In this document: piece after piece, positions 1-7,538 of the stretch | How positions within the stretch are numbered: the first letter of the stretch is position 1 | How the letters are laid out: every line of letters begins with the position of its first letter | Assembly (NCBI RefSeq): GCF_013393185.1 | Contig: NZ_QJQX01000077.1 | Coordinates: 1-42,758 of the forward strand | Length of the DNA stretch: 42,758 nucleotides | Reading direction: 5' to 3' | From: Sphingobium lactosutens | GTDB taxonomy: Bacteria; Pseudomonadota; Alphaproteobacteria; Sphingomonadales; Sphingomonadaceae | Position numbers and translations under genes: made by a program | Notes under the pieces: generated by a model | Database searches by the model: none | Told to the model about the DNA's origin: nothing | Seen by the model: the letters and a program-made list of their open reading frames with translations, nothing else

Positions 1-1651
1 ACATATTGGGATAATTTGGTCCTCCGCCGCCTTCGGGAACGACCCAGTTGATATTCTGGGTGGGATCCTTGATGTCGCACGTCTTGCAATGGACGCAATT
101 CTGCGCGTTGATCTGGAACTTGGGATCGCCCTCTTCCTGACCGACCACTTCATAGACGCCCGCTGGACAGTAGCGCTGCGCCGGCTCGTCATAAAGGGGC
201 AGATTGTAGCTGATCGGAACCGATGGGTCTTTCAGCTGGAGATGGACCGGCTGGTCCTCCTCATGATTGGTGTTGGAGAGGAACACCGACGACAGCCGAT
301 CGAAGCTGATCACATTGTCCGGCTTGGGATAGGCGATCTTGCTGGCGTGGTCCTTGGTCCACAGCTTCTCGCAATCGGGCTTGTGCTTCATCGTGAAGGG
401 CAGGCCGATTTTCAGCGTGCGCATCCACATGTCGATGCCCGCCAGCAGCGTGCCGATCGTGTTGCCGAACTTGGCCAGCAGCGGCTCGGCATTCTTCACC
501 AGTTGCAGCTCGTCAGCGATCCAGCTGGAGCGCAGGGTCGCGTCATAGTCGTCGAGCGCATCGCCAGAGCGGTCGGCCTGCACTGCGGCGAACGCTGCCT
601 CGGCCGCCAGCATGCCCGACTTCATCGCGGTATGCGTGCCCTTGATCCGGGGCACGTTCACGAAGCCCGCCGAACAGCCGATCAGCGCGCCGCCGGGGAA
701 GGCCAGTTTCGGGATCGACTGCCAGCCGCCCTCGTTGATCGCGCGTGCGCCATAGGAAACGCGGCGCCCGCCCTCGAGGAATTTGCGGATTTCCGGATGC
801 TGCTTCCATCGCTGGAACTCCTCGAACGGATAGAGATGCGGATTGCGATAGCCCAGCCCCACGACGAAGCCCAGCGCCACCTGGCCATTGGCCTGGTGAT
901 AGAGGAAGCCCCCCCCGTAAGCATCGGTCAGCGGCCAGCCCTGCGAGTGAATGACCAGGCCCGGCTTGTGCTTGGCCGGATCGATGTCCCACAATTCCTT
1001 CATGCCCAGGCCATAAACCTGCGGCTCGCTGTCCGCGTCGAGCGCGAACTGGCGTTTCAATATCTTGGTCAGGTGGCCGCGCGCCCCTTCGGCGAAGAAG
1101 GTGTATTTGGCGTGCAGTTCGAGGCCCGGCTGATAGTCGGGCTTGCGATTGCCCTCGCGGTCGATGCCCATGTCGCCGGTGGCCACGCCCTTCACGCTGC
1201 CATCCTCATGGTAGAGGATCTCCGCCGCGGCAAAGCCGGGGAAGATCTCCACGCCCAGCCCCTCGGCCTGCTCGGCCAGCCAGCGGCAGAGGTTACCCAG
1301 CGATCCGGTATAGGCGCCCTTGTTGTGCATCCAGCCCGGCGTCAGGAGATGCGGCATCGCGATCTTGCCGGTCTTGGTCAGCATCCAGTGCTGATTGTCG
1401 GTGACGGGGGTTTCGGCCAGCGAACAGCCCATGTCGCGCCACTGCGGGATCAGCTCATCCAGCGCCTTGGGATCGATCACTGCGCCCGACAGGATATGGG
1501 CGCCGATCTCCGACCCCTTTTCCAGCACGCACACCGCCAGTTCCTGACCCGCATCATTGGCCAACTGCTTGCACCGGATCGCCGCCGACAGTCCCGCAGG
1601 CCCACCGCCCACGATCACGATGTCATACGGCATCGAATCCCGTTCGCTCAT
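1..1651 (-). CDS. Electron transfer flavoprotein-ubiquinone oxidoreductase (partial, stop codon just outside window)
   Basis: ETF-QO passes electrons from electron transfer flavoprotein, reduced by acyl-CoA and other dehydrogenases, to membrane ubiquinone. The minus-strand frame opens MSERDSMPYDIVIVGGGPAG, a classic N-terminal FAD dinucleotide-binding GxGxxG site, and ends with the 4Fe-4S segment NCVHCKTCDIKDPTQNINW followed by VVPEGGGGPNYPNM, the typical ETF-QO C-terminus. The codon for the terminal Met occupies bases 4-2 and base 1 is the T that begins the next codon, so the gene is 550 residues and essentially complete; only the stop lies outside. The ATG at 1651 has GGAGG-like sequence upstream (GGAGGGATGA on the coding strand). 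It is divergent from the lytic transglycosylase run. The identification is firm; the organism's preferred symbol is not known to me. Confidence 0.95.
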   Translation of the reverse strand, partial: MSERDSMPYDIVIVGGGPAGLSAAIRCKQLANDAGQELAVCVLEKGSEIGAHILSGAVIDPKALDELIPQWRDMGCSLAETPVTDNQHWMLTKTGKIAMPHLLTPGWMHNKGAYTGSLGNLCRWLAEQAEGLGVEIFPGFAAAEILYHEDGSVKGVATGDMGIDREGNRKPDYQPGLELHAKYTFFAEGARGHLTKILKRQFALDADSEPQVYGLGMKELWDIDPAKHKPGLVIHSQGWPLTDAYGGGFLYHQANGQVALGFVVGLGYRNPHLYPFEEFQRWKQHPEIRKFLEGGRRVSYGARAINEGGWQSIPKLAFPGGALIGCSAGFVNVPRIKGTHTAMKSGMLAAEAAFAAVQADRSGDALDDYDATLRSSWIADELQLVKNAEPLLAKFGNTIGTLLAGIDMWMRTLKIGLPFTMKHKPDCEKLWTKDHASKIAYPKPDNVISFDRLSSVFLSNTNHEEDQPVHLQLKDPSVPISYNLPLYDEPAQRYCPAGVYEVVGQEEGDPKFQINAQNCVHCKTCDIKDPTQNINWVVPEGGGGPNYPNM

Positions 1652-1793
1652 TCATCCCTCCTCCAGGCGTTTGGCGGGCTGCACCCCGTCCTTCCAACCG
1701 CCGCGTTACTCCAACACTTTACCATTGAAAGCGATGAAGCAGCTTGACCCGGTCGTCAACCTCTGGCCCTAGTTGATTGCGATGCGGGGATTA

Positions 1794-2504
1794 ATGCAGG
1801 ATAATGCGGCTCTGTCGGCCGATGCCTATCTGGCATGGTGGCAGTTGGCCGGCGTGGACAGCGCCGTGGCGGAAGGGCCGTGCGACTGGCTGCGCCCTAT
1901 ATCCGCGGCGGTTTCCGCGCCACAGCCGGTGGAGACACTCGCATCCGCTAAGCCGCAGGATCTGCAAGCCTTTCATCTCTGGCTGGAAAGCGAATCGGTT
2001 CATCCCGAACGGCGTTGGTCGACGCGCCCCATCTACCCCGCCGGGGCCGTCGATTCGCCACTGATGATCGTCACGGATATGCCCGACCCGGCCGATGTCG
2101 AAACGGGCGCATTGCTCGCCGACCGCGCCGGCGTCCTGTTCGACGCCATGCTGCGCGCGATCGGTGTCGATCGGACGCAGGCATATATCGCATCCCTTTT
2201 CTTTGCACGGCCGCCCGGCGGCATGGTGGAGGCAGCCGATCTGGAGGCAGCCGCAGCACGGATGCGCACGCAGATTCATCTGGCACGTCCGCGGCGCCTA
2301 CTCCTGCTTGGAGACCGGACGATCCGCGCGCTGATGCCTGCCGACATTGCCATGCCCGCAAATAGTTTACGCAATTTTAATCATGATGGCGGCACTGTGC
2401 CCGCCGTCGCCACATTCCATCCACGCCTGCTGCTCAGCCAGCCTGCGGCGAAGGCGGAATGTTGGCGTGCCCTGCAAAGCCTGATCGAGGAATACCGTCC
2501 GTGA
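1794..2504 (+). CDS. Uracil-DNA glycosylase superfamily-like protein, degenerate active site
   Basis: This protein of about 236 residues has the layout of the family 4/5 uracil-DNA glycosylase fold: a central strand PLMIVTDMPDP, a helix GVLFDAMLRAIGVDR, a YIASLFFARPPGG strand-loop, LLLLGDRTIRALM, and a C-terminal ATFHPRLLLSQPAAKAECWRAL segment resembling the HPS/HPRyLL motif. The usual first motif (GExPG plus a catalytic acid) reads TDMPDPAD here. Only two cysteines are visible, so the 4Fe-4S ligands of family 4 enzymes are missing. I chose the ATG at 1794, which follows GGGGA; in-frame ATG 1782 and TTG 1773 are alternatives. Its stop overlaps the GTG of the next gene (GTGA), suggesting translational coupling with the lytic transglycosylase. 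Glycosylase activity is uncertain. Confidence 0.72.
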   Translation: MQDNAALSADAYLAWWQLAGVDSAVAEGPCDWLRPISAAVSAPQPVETLASAKPQDLQAFHLWLESESVHPERRWSTRPIYPAGAVDSPLMIVTDMPDPADVETGALLADRAGVLFDAMLRAIGVDRTQAYIASLFFARPPGGMVEAADLEAAAARMRTQIHLARPRRLLLLGDRTIRALMPADIAMPANSLRNFNHDGGTVPAVATFHPRLLLSQPAAKAECWRALQSLIEEYRP

Positions 2505-4300
2505 TTCGAGCCGCGACCCGCCTGTCCTGCCTGGCCCTGATGGCCCTGGGAACCGCAGCCGTCACGCAGGCCGCTGCCGAAACCGCCGAAACCCTTCCCG
2601 GCCTGCCGATCATGAAGTCGGATGAATCGCCACTCGACCTGAGCGACGGGGACAAGGCCCGCTACAATGCGATCTTTACCGCGTTGCGTGCCGAAAAATG
2701 GGCCGACGCGACGGCGATGATCCAGGCGCTCGACGCGCAGGACGCGGTGCGTCCGGTGGCATTGTCCGAACTCTATCTCGCCCGCAACTCCCCCCGCGTC
2801 GAACTGTTCGCCCTGCTCGACCTCGTCAACAAGGCACCTTGGCTGCCCAAGGCAGACCAGCTTTCCCGTCTTGCACAAAAGCGCGGCGCGACGATCCTGC
2901 CCACGCTGCCCCAGATCCAGAAGATGGTCTGGCTGGGCTCGGCCCCACGTCGCCAATATGTCGCCGCGACCAAGACCGACATGCTGGCGCAGGCGCTTGC
3001 CGGGCAGATCCAGAATTATGTGAAGAATGATGATCCAGCCGGCGCCGAAGGGCTGCTAGCCGGCGGCGAGACAGGCCTGACCCCGGAAGGCCTGACCGAA
3101 GTCCGCCAGCGCGTTGCCTGGGCCTATTATATCGAAAATGACGACAACAACGCGCGGCGCATGGCTGCCAAGGCGCTGGAAACGCGGAGTGGCGGCGATT
3201 GGACGGTGCAGGCGCACTGGACCGCCGGCCTTGCCTCGTGGCGCCAGAATGATTGCCGCACCGCCGCCCCCGCCTTCGCCAATGTCGCCGCGCTCGCAAC
3301 CGACGCCGACATGCGATCGGCCGGCGCCTATTGGGCGTCGCGCGCTTATATGGTCTGCGGCGAGGCAGAGAAGGTCGCGAATTATCTCAAGCTTGCCGCC
3401 CGTTCGGATGAGACTTTCTACGGCCTGCTCGCAAAGGAAACATTGGGCATGCCGCTGGGCGGCGCACCCATTGCAAGCCGTTTCGGTGCGCTTGAATGGC
3501 AGAAGCTGAAGAACAGTCCCAATGCCCGCGCCGCAATCGTCCTGTCTGCGATCGGTGAAGCGGGTCGGGCAGACGAGCTGCTCCGTTACCAGGCGAAGAT
3601 CGGCGGCAACGATCAATATGACGCGCTGCTGCGCCTTGCGAGCGCTCTCAACCTTCCCGCAACGCAGCTCTACCTTGCCCATAACGGCCCGGCCGGCACC
3701 CAGCCCGCCAGCTTCGCCCGCTTTCCCGCACCAGACTGGCGCCCTGATGGCGGCTGGCGCGTCGATCCGTCATTGATCTTCGCCCATACGCTGCAGGAAT
3801 CCGGATTCCGCACCGATGTGGTCAGCAGCGCCGGCGCGCGCGGTCTGATGCAGGTTCGTCCGGGCACGGCGGGCGATGTTGGCATGACGTCTGCTGCGCA
3901 GTTGTTCGTACCGTCGACCAACATGGAATATGGCCAGCGTTATCTGGAATCGCTGCGCGACATGAGCGCGACGGGCGGCCTGCTGCCCAAGGTAATGGCT
4001 GCCTATAATGCCGGTCCGTTGCCGGTCGAGCGCTGGAACACGCAGGTCCATGACAAGGGCGATCCGCTGCTCTTCATGGAATCTCTGCCCTATTATGAAA
4101 CCCGCGCCTATGTGAACATCGTCATGCGCAACTATTGGATGTACCAGATCCAGGCGAAGGGCAGCACCGATTGCCTGACCGGCATGGCGCAGGGCATGTG
4201 GCCGACCTTCCCGAATGCCAAGGGTGTGAAGCTGGTTCGCCTGAGCAAGGCCGATGGCCGTACATCCCCCGCCATGAACATTGCCGGCGGCTCCGACTGA
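2501..4300 (+). CDS. Soluble lytic murein transglycosylase (Slt-type, family 1)
   Basis: This periplasmic enzyme cleaves peptidoglycan strands to 1,6-anhydro-muropeptides during wall turnover. The GTG at 2501 overlaps the preceding stop (GTGA), has GAGGA upstream, and yields a Sec-type signal peptide (VIRAATRLSCLALMALGTAA, then VTQAAAETAET). An upstream in-frame ATG at 2459 would bury that signal and is less likely. Residues ~40-400 form an alpha-helical superhelical region as in Slt70. The C-terminal goose-lysozyme-like domain has the catalytic Glu in TLQESGFRTD (about residue 433), then SSAGARGLMQVRPGTA and MAAYNAGPLPVERW, which are family 1 signatures. The total of ~599 residues is normal for the family. 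The last stop codon overlaps the moaB-like ATG by one base. Confidence 0.93.
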   Translation: MIRAATRLSCLALMALGTAAVTQAAAETAETLPGLPIMKSDESPLDLSDGDKARYNAIFTALRAEKWADATAMIQALDAQDAVRPVALSELYLARNSPRVELFALLDLVNKAPWLPKADQLSRLAQKRGATILPTLPQIQKMVWLGSAPRRQYVAATKTDMLAQALAGQIQNYVKNDDPAGAEGLLAGGETGLTPEGLTEVRQRVAWAYYIENDDNNARRMAAKALETRSGGDWTVQAHWTAGLASWRQNDCRTAAPAFANVAALATDADMRSAGAYWASRAYMVCGEAEKVANYLKLAARSDETFYGLLAKETLGMPLGGAPIASRFGALEWQKLKNSPNARAAIVLSAIGEAGRADELLRYQAKIGGNDQYDALLRLASALNLPATQLYLAHNGPAGTQPASFARFPAPDWRPDGGWRVDPSLIFAHTLQESGFRTDVVSSAGARGLMQVRPGTAGDVGMTSAAQLFVPSTNMEYGQRYLESLRDMSATGGLLPKVMAAYNAGPLPVERWNTQVHDKGDPLLFMESLPYYETRAYVNIVMRNYWMYQIQAKGSTDCLTGMAQGMWPTFPNAKGVKLVRLSKADGRTSPAMNIAGGSD

Positions 4301-4827
4301 TGCCGATCGACGAGGGGCGGACCTTCCTGCCCGTCCGGATCGCGGTTCTAACCGTTTCCGATACGCGCGGATTGGCGGAAGATCGTTCCGGTGACGCACT
4401 AGTGGAACGCCTCGAAGGCGTCGGCCATATTCTCGCCGCGCGCCATATCGAAAAGGACGACAAGTCCGCGATCGTCGCGCGACTTCATACCTGGATCGAT
4501 GATCCCGAAATCGACGTGATCCTTACCACGGGCGGCACCGGCGTCACTGGCCGCGACGTGACGCCGGAAGCGCTTGCCCAGGTGCAGGACAAGGAGATCC
4601 CCGGTTTCGGCGAGTTGTTCCGCTGGCTCAGCTATCAAAGCATCGGCACGTCCACCATCCAGTCTCGCGCCACCGCCTGCGTCGCGCGCGGCACGTATAT
4701 CTTCGCCCTGCCCGGCTCGACCGGCGCGGTGAAAGATGCCTGGGACGGCATTCTCGTCACGCAGCTCGACAGCCGCTTCCGTCCCTGCAATTTTGTCGAA
4801 CTGATGCCGCGCCTTACCGAACGCTGA
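4300..4827 (+). CDS. moaB: Molybdenum cofactor biosynthesis protein B (MoaB/Mog family)
   Basis: This 175-residue protein belongs to the MogA/MoaB family, which acts in adenylylation of molybdopterin before metal insertion. Visible signatures are RIAVLTVSDTRG at the N-terminus, the loop ILTTGGTGVTGRDVTPEA that contacts molybdopterin, FRWLSYQSIGTSTIQSRATA, and IFALPGSTGAVKDAWDGI. The ATG at 4300 shares a base with the preceding TGA (TGATG), so translation is probably coupled to the lytic transglycosylase even though the functions are unrelated. Length and motifs match MoaB closely. Whether it acts as a true adenylyltransferase (MogA-like) or a MoaB paralogue cannot be settled by eye. Confidence 0.92.
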   Translation: MPIDEGRTFLPVRIAVLTVSDTRGLAEDRSGDALVERLEGVGHILAARHIEKDDKSAIVARLHTWIDDPEIDVILTTGGTGVTGRDVTPEALAQVQDKEIPGFGELFRWLSYQSIGTSTIQSRATACVARGTYIFALPGSTGAVKDAWDGILVTQLDSRFRPCNFVELMPRLTER

Positions 4828-4906
4828 CCGCATCGTCCGCGTGGGGATGACAAAAGCGCCCCTCTCTGGCATCGCGCCTGCCACGACTTTCAGGACAGGC
4901 ATGATC

Positions 4907-5671
4907 ATGACCAGCATCGGAATTTTCGGAGCAGCGGGCCGCATGGGCCGCGCTATTGCCACCATGGCCGCGGAAGCCCGCATCGGCATCGCCGGCGGGA
5001 CGGATCGCAGCGGCACCGGCGAGATCGCGCCGGGCATCGCAATCACGGCAGATTCGCTGGCACTGGCCGAAGCGAGCGACGTGTTGATCGACTTCTCCGT
5101 CCCCGGCGCCCTCTCCGCCCATCTCGACGCCTGCATCGCCGCGAAGAAGCCCATTCTGATCGGCACCACCGGACTGGAACCGGTTCATCACGCGCTGATC
5201 GACGAGGCGGCGAAGCATATTCCCGTGCTCCAGACCGGCAATACTTCGCTGGGCGTCAACCTGCTGGCGGCCCTGGTTGAAAAGGCTGCAGCCGGACTGG
5301 GTGACGACTGGGACATCGAAATCGTCGAAATGCACCATCGGCACAAGGTGGACGCGCCGTCGGGCACGGCGCTATTGCTTGGAGAAGCCGCTGCACGCGG
5401 TCGTGGCATCGTGCTTGCCGACAATAGCGAACGCGGCCGCGATGGCATAACCGGCGCTCGGGCCAAGGGGGCTATCGGCTTCGCGGCCCTGCGCGGCGGA
5501 TCGGTCGCGGGCGATCATCAAGTCATTTTCGCGGCTGAGGGCGAGCGGATCGAACTCGGCCATCGCGCGGAAAATCGCACCATATTCGCACGCGGCGCGA
5601 TCAAGGGCGCGCAATGGTTGCTGGGCCAGAGCGCGGGCCGTTACGACATGAAGGGCGTGCTGGGTCTCTAA
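4907..5671 (+). CDS. dapB: 4-hydroxy-tetrahydrodipicolinate reductase
   Basis: DapB reduces 4-hydroxy-tetrahydrodipicolinate with NAD(P)H in the diaminopimelate/lysine pathway. The protein starts MTSIGIFGAAGRMGRAI, giving the Rossmann GxxGxMG nucleotide site, followed by VLIDFSVP and PILIGTTGL, typical of the cofactor domain. The catalytic signature EIVEMHHRHKVDAPSGTA has the HH pair, the Lys and the substrate-binding SGT. AGGACAGG precedes two in-frame ATGs at 4901 and 4907; I favour 4907 because its product begins directly at the Rossmann strand, but 4901 (MIMTSI) is possible. About 254 residues is a typical length. It lies 5 bases before nth, suggesting co-transcription. Confidence 0.95.
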   Translation: MTSIGIFGAAGRMGRAIATMAAEARIGIAGGTDRSGTGEIAPGIAITADSLALAEASDVLIDFSVPGALSAHLDACIAAKKPILIGTTGLEPVHHALIDEAAKHIPVLQTGNTSLGVNLLAALVEKAAAGLGDDWDIEIVEMHHRHKVDAPSGTALLLGEAAARGRGIVLADNSERGRDGITGARAKGAIGFAALRGGSVAGDHQVIFAAEGERIELGHRAENRTIFARGAIKGAQWLLGQSAGRYDMKGVLGL

Positions 5672-5676
5672 AGCAT

Positions 5677-6324
5677 ATGAACAAGGCGCAGATCTTCGAT
5701 TTTTTCAGCCGCCTGGCGGAGGCTAACCCTGCCCCCCGCACCGAGCTGGAATATGGCAACGACTACCAGTTGCTGGTCGCGGTCGTCCTGTCTGCGCAGG
5801 CGACCGATGTCGGGGTGAACAAGGCGACGCGGGCGCTCTTCCGCGATGTCGAGACCCCGCAGCAGATGGTCGATCTGGGCGAGGAAGGCTTGAAGCAGCA
5901 TATCAAGACGATCGGCCTCTTCAATGCCAAGGCGAAAAATGTCATCGCCCTTTCGGACATCCTCGTTCGCGACTTCGAAGGAGAGGTTCCGCAGGATCGC
6001 GACACATTGACCACCTTGCCCGGCGTCGGGCGCAAGACCGCCAATGTCGTGGTCAACACGGCCTTCGGGCAGGAGGCCTTCGCGGTCGACACCCACATCT
6101 TCCGCGTCGGCAACCGGACCGGCCTGGCGCCGGGCAAGACGGTCCTGGCGGTTGAGCAAAAGCTGGAAAAGCGCGTGCCGGGACCATTCCGGCGCGATGC
6201 CCATCATTGGCTGATCCTGCATGGCCGCTATGTCTGCAAGGCGCGGCGCCCCGAATGCTGGCGCTGCATCGTCGCCGACCTTTGCCGCTACAAGCCCAAG
6301 ACGCCCGCGCCCAAGGCGGCCTGA
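5677..6324 (+). CDS. nth: Endonuclease III (DNA glycosylase/AP lyase)
   Basis: This bifunctional base-excision enzyme removes oxidised pyrimidines and cleaves the abasic site. It has the helix-hairpin-helix LPGVGRKTANVV with the catalytic Lys at residue 120, the catalytic Asp in VDTHIFRV at residue 138, and a C-terminal 4Fe-4S cluster CKARRPECWRCIVADLC (Cys 187, 194, 197, 203, spacing C-x6-C-x2-C-x5-C). These residue numbers coincide with those of E. coli Nth, and the 215-residue length is normal. The ATG at 5677 follows the dapB stop by 5 bases. It is not fused to any other domain. Confidence 0.97.
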   Translation: MNKAQIFDFFSRLAEANPAPRTELEYGNDYQLLVAVVLSAQATDVGVNKATRALFRDVETPQQMVDLGEEGLKQHIKTIGLFNAKAKNVIALSDILVRDFEGEVPQDRDTLTTLPGVGRKTANVVVNTAFGQEAFAVDTHIFRVGNRTGLAPGKTVLAVEQKLEKRVPGPFRRDAHHWLILHGRYVCKARRPECWRCIVADLCRYKPKTPAPKAA

Positions 6325-6426
6325 CCTTCTTCTCCGTTATCGCCCGGTTCAGCTGGACCGTGCTAGGAAGGCGACGGAAACCCGCGCTCCGTGCCGTCGA
6401 ATCGGCGTGATATGAGGAGAGAAGCC

Positions 6427-6816
6427 ATGCCCATCCGCACCCCCGTTCGCCTTGCCTTGGGCATTGCCCTTTGCTGCGCCGTCGCCCCCGCCATCGCGAA
6501 AACCAATGCTCCCGACCCTTATGTGGCCAAGGGCGAGCCCGCCGACTGCATCCCCATCCGGTCGATCCAGTCCACCAATGTGCGCGACGATCAGACGATC
6601 GATTTCATTATGAACGGCCGGAAAATCTACCGCAACACGCTGCCCAACAGTTGCCCCAGCCTGGGGTTCGAGAAGCGGTTCCTCTACAAGACCAGCCTGT
6701 CCCAGCTTTGCTCGGTCGATATCATCACTGTGCTCTGGAATTCCGGCCCCGGTCTGCAACCGGGCGCGAGTTGTGGCCTGGGCAAATTCCAGCCGATGGA
6801 AAAAGCGGCGAAATAA
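6427..6816 (+). CDS. Small secreted protein, resembles DUF6491 family
   Basis: This 129-residue protein has a clear signal peptide (MPIRTPVRLALGIALCCA, cleavage near AIAK) and a compact cysteine-containing domain: CIPIRSIQSTNVRDDQTI, a predicted strand MNGRKIYRNTLPNSCP, and TSLSQLCSVDIITVL. From memory this pattern matches a small periplasmic family common in sphingomonads (DUF6491); its function is unknown. Four mature cysteines could form two disulfides. The ATG at 6427 has GAGGAGA nine bases upstream, which settles the start over upstream in-frame ATGs at 6391 and 6412. It stands alone between nth and tRNA-Arg. Confidence 0.82.
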   Translation: MPIRTPVRLALGIALCCAVAPAIAKTNAPDPYVAKGEPADCIPIRSIQSTNVRDDQTIDFIMNGRKIYRNTLPNSCPSLGFEKRFLYKTSLSQLCSVDIITVLWNSGPGLQPGASCGLGKFQPMEKAAK

Positions 6817-6890
6817 GATCGGCGACAGATGATTTTGGTGCTGGCGCAGTCCGATGGACTTTGCTAACCGCCCCTTCTGACCAGCGTCAC

Positions 6891-6967
6891 GCACCCATAG
6901 CTCAGCTGGATAGAGCGTTGCCCTCCGAAGGCAAAGGCCAGAGGTTCGAATCCTCTTGGGTGCGCCA
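6891..6967 (+). tRNA. tRNA-Arg (anticodon CCG)
   Basis: A 77-base cloverleaf including an encoded CCA end. The acceptor stem GCACCCA/TGGGTGC pairs over 7 bp. The D arm is GCTC...GAGC. The anticodon stem TTGCC/GGCAA encloses loop CTCCGAA with CCG at positions 34-36. The T arm is AGAGG-TTCGAAT-CCTCT and the discriminator is G. It reads CGG arginine codons. It sits at the left edge of the accessory region, a common place for integration, but I found no second copy of its 3' end near the recombinase. Confidence 0.97.
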
Positions 6968-7115
6968 TTTTTCAAATAAGTCGCTCATGGCGTTCGGCAA
7001 TCAGCCGTCGATGCCTGCGCCTGCCGTCCCCGCGCCCTTGACTTAAATATGCATTGCTCGATGATAATCAATAAGGCGCTTCTGATTGATAAAATCGTTA
7101 CGATTACGGAACGAT

Positions 7116-7144
7116 TTGACATGTCATTATAAATGACACTATCA
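7116..7144 (+). promoter_or_regulatory. Promoter-like TTGACA with palindromic operator in the spacer
   Basis: TTGACA at 7116-7121 is followed by TGTCATTATAAATGACA (7122-7138), a perfect 7-bp inverted repeat with a 3-base centre, and then CTATCA (7139-7144), which could be a weak -10 box at 17-bp spacing. A palindrome exactly filling the -35/-10 spacer is a classic repressor-site layout. The -10 assignment is an inference. Confidence 0.5.
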
Positions 7145-7157
7145 GAAGGATAACATC

Positions 7158-7199
7158 ATGCCAATAAATGGAAATTTCTTGGCAATATCGCAAAATTGA
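7158..7199 (+). CDS. 13-codon leader ORF or 5' end of an interrupted gene
   Basis: The frame MPINGNFLAISQN-stop begins at an ATG 7 bases after AGAAGGA, the best ribosome-binding site in this neighbourhood. The frame is the same as that of the ORF starting at 7221, separated only by the TGA at 7197-7199. It may therefore be a leader peptide with reinitiation downstream, or the original N-terminus of the next gene cut by a nonsense change. I cannot tell which. Confidence 0.35.
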   Translation: MPINGNFLAISQN

Positions 7200-7220
7200 T
7201 GAGGCATTCGCCAGATCCCG

Positions 7221-7490
7221 ATGGACGCAAAAAAAATATATGAATGCTTTCGGAGGCGACGCGCATCTTTTCCGGCCCTGCTTCAGGATGGGCCGACACT
7301 TACCGAAATCAAGATCCGAAAAGTGATCCCAAGCGGCATGGTCGTGACCGGCGACTATATTCCACGCCTGAATTCAGTGGTAACGGTTCTCGTCAAGCAT
7401 CATTCGGCCGAGGGTATTGTGACGGTTCGGACCGATATTCAATGTTCTATCAAATTTCTCAGGCCTTTTGAGTTGGACGAGCCTTATTGA
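7221..7490 (+). CDS. Small hypothetical protein, possibly PilZ-like
   Basis: This 89-residue protein has a basic N-terminus (CFRRRRASF, residues ~9-17) and then a run of predicted beta strands: TEIKIRKVIPSGMVV, NSVVTVLVKHHSAEGIVTVR, CSIKFLRPFE. The RRRR tract, a short turn-rich strand and a closing I/V-K-F strand recall PilZ c-di-GMP-binding domains, but the defining D/NxSxxG motif is not evident (IPSGMVVTG is the nearest). No strong ribosome-binding site precedes the ATG at 7221; an in-frame ATG with one lies upstream beyond a TGA. It is transcribed toward the LOV gene, which lies convergent on the other strand. Function unknown. Confidence 0.55.
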   Translation: MDAKKIYECFRRRRASFPALLQDGPTLTEIKIRKVIPSGMVVTGDYIPRLNSVVTVLVKHHSAEGIVTVRTDIQCSIKFLRPFELDEPY

Positions 7491-7538
7491 AGGCTTTCGT
7501 TATTTCGAACAGGATGCGCAGAGTAACGGACAGCCGCA

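Larger units (their letters stand above)
6968..7220. other. Intergenic stretch with AT-rich promoter region
   Basis: About 250 bases between tRNA-Arg and the small gene at 7221. The first half holds nothing I recognise. From about 7040 the sequence turns AT-rich and contains an imperfect inverted pair (ATCGTT ... AACGAT, 7094-7115) and a TTGACA box followed by a perfect palindrome, listed separately. A 13-codon reading frame with a strong ribosome-binding site lies at 7158-7199. Confidence 0.6.

Noticed and set aside
89..1747. Long open frame on the plus strand (over 500 codons)
   Set aside because: It is antisense to ETF-QO, whose minus-strand product is clearly recognisable; the frame is an artefact of high GC.
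6891..6967. tRNA-Arg as the attachment site of an integrated island
   Set aside because: No repeat of its 3' end is seen near the recombinase or elsewhere in the window; the far end might lie outside, so this is unproven rather than disproved.
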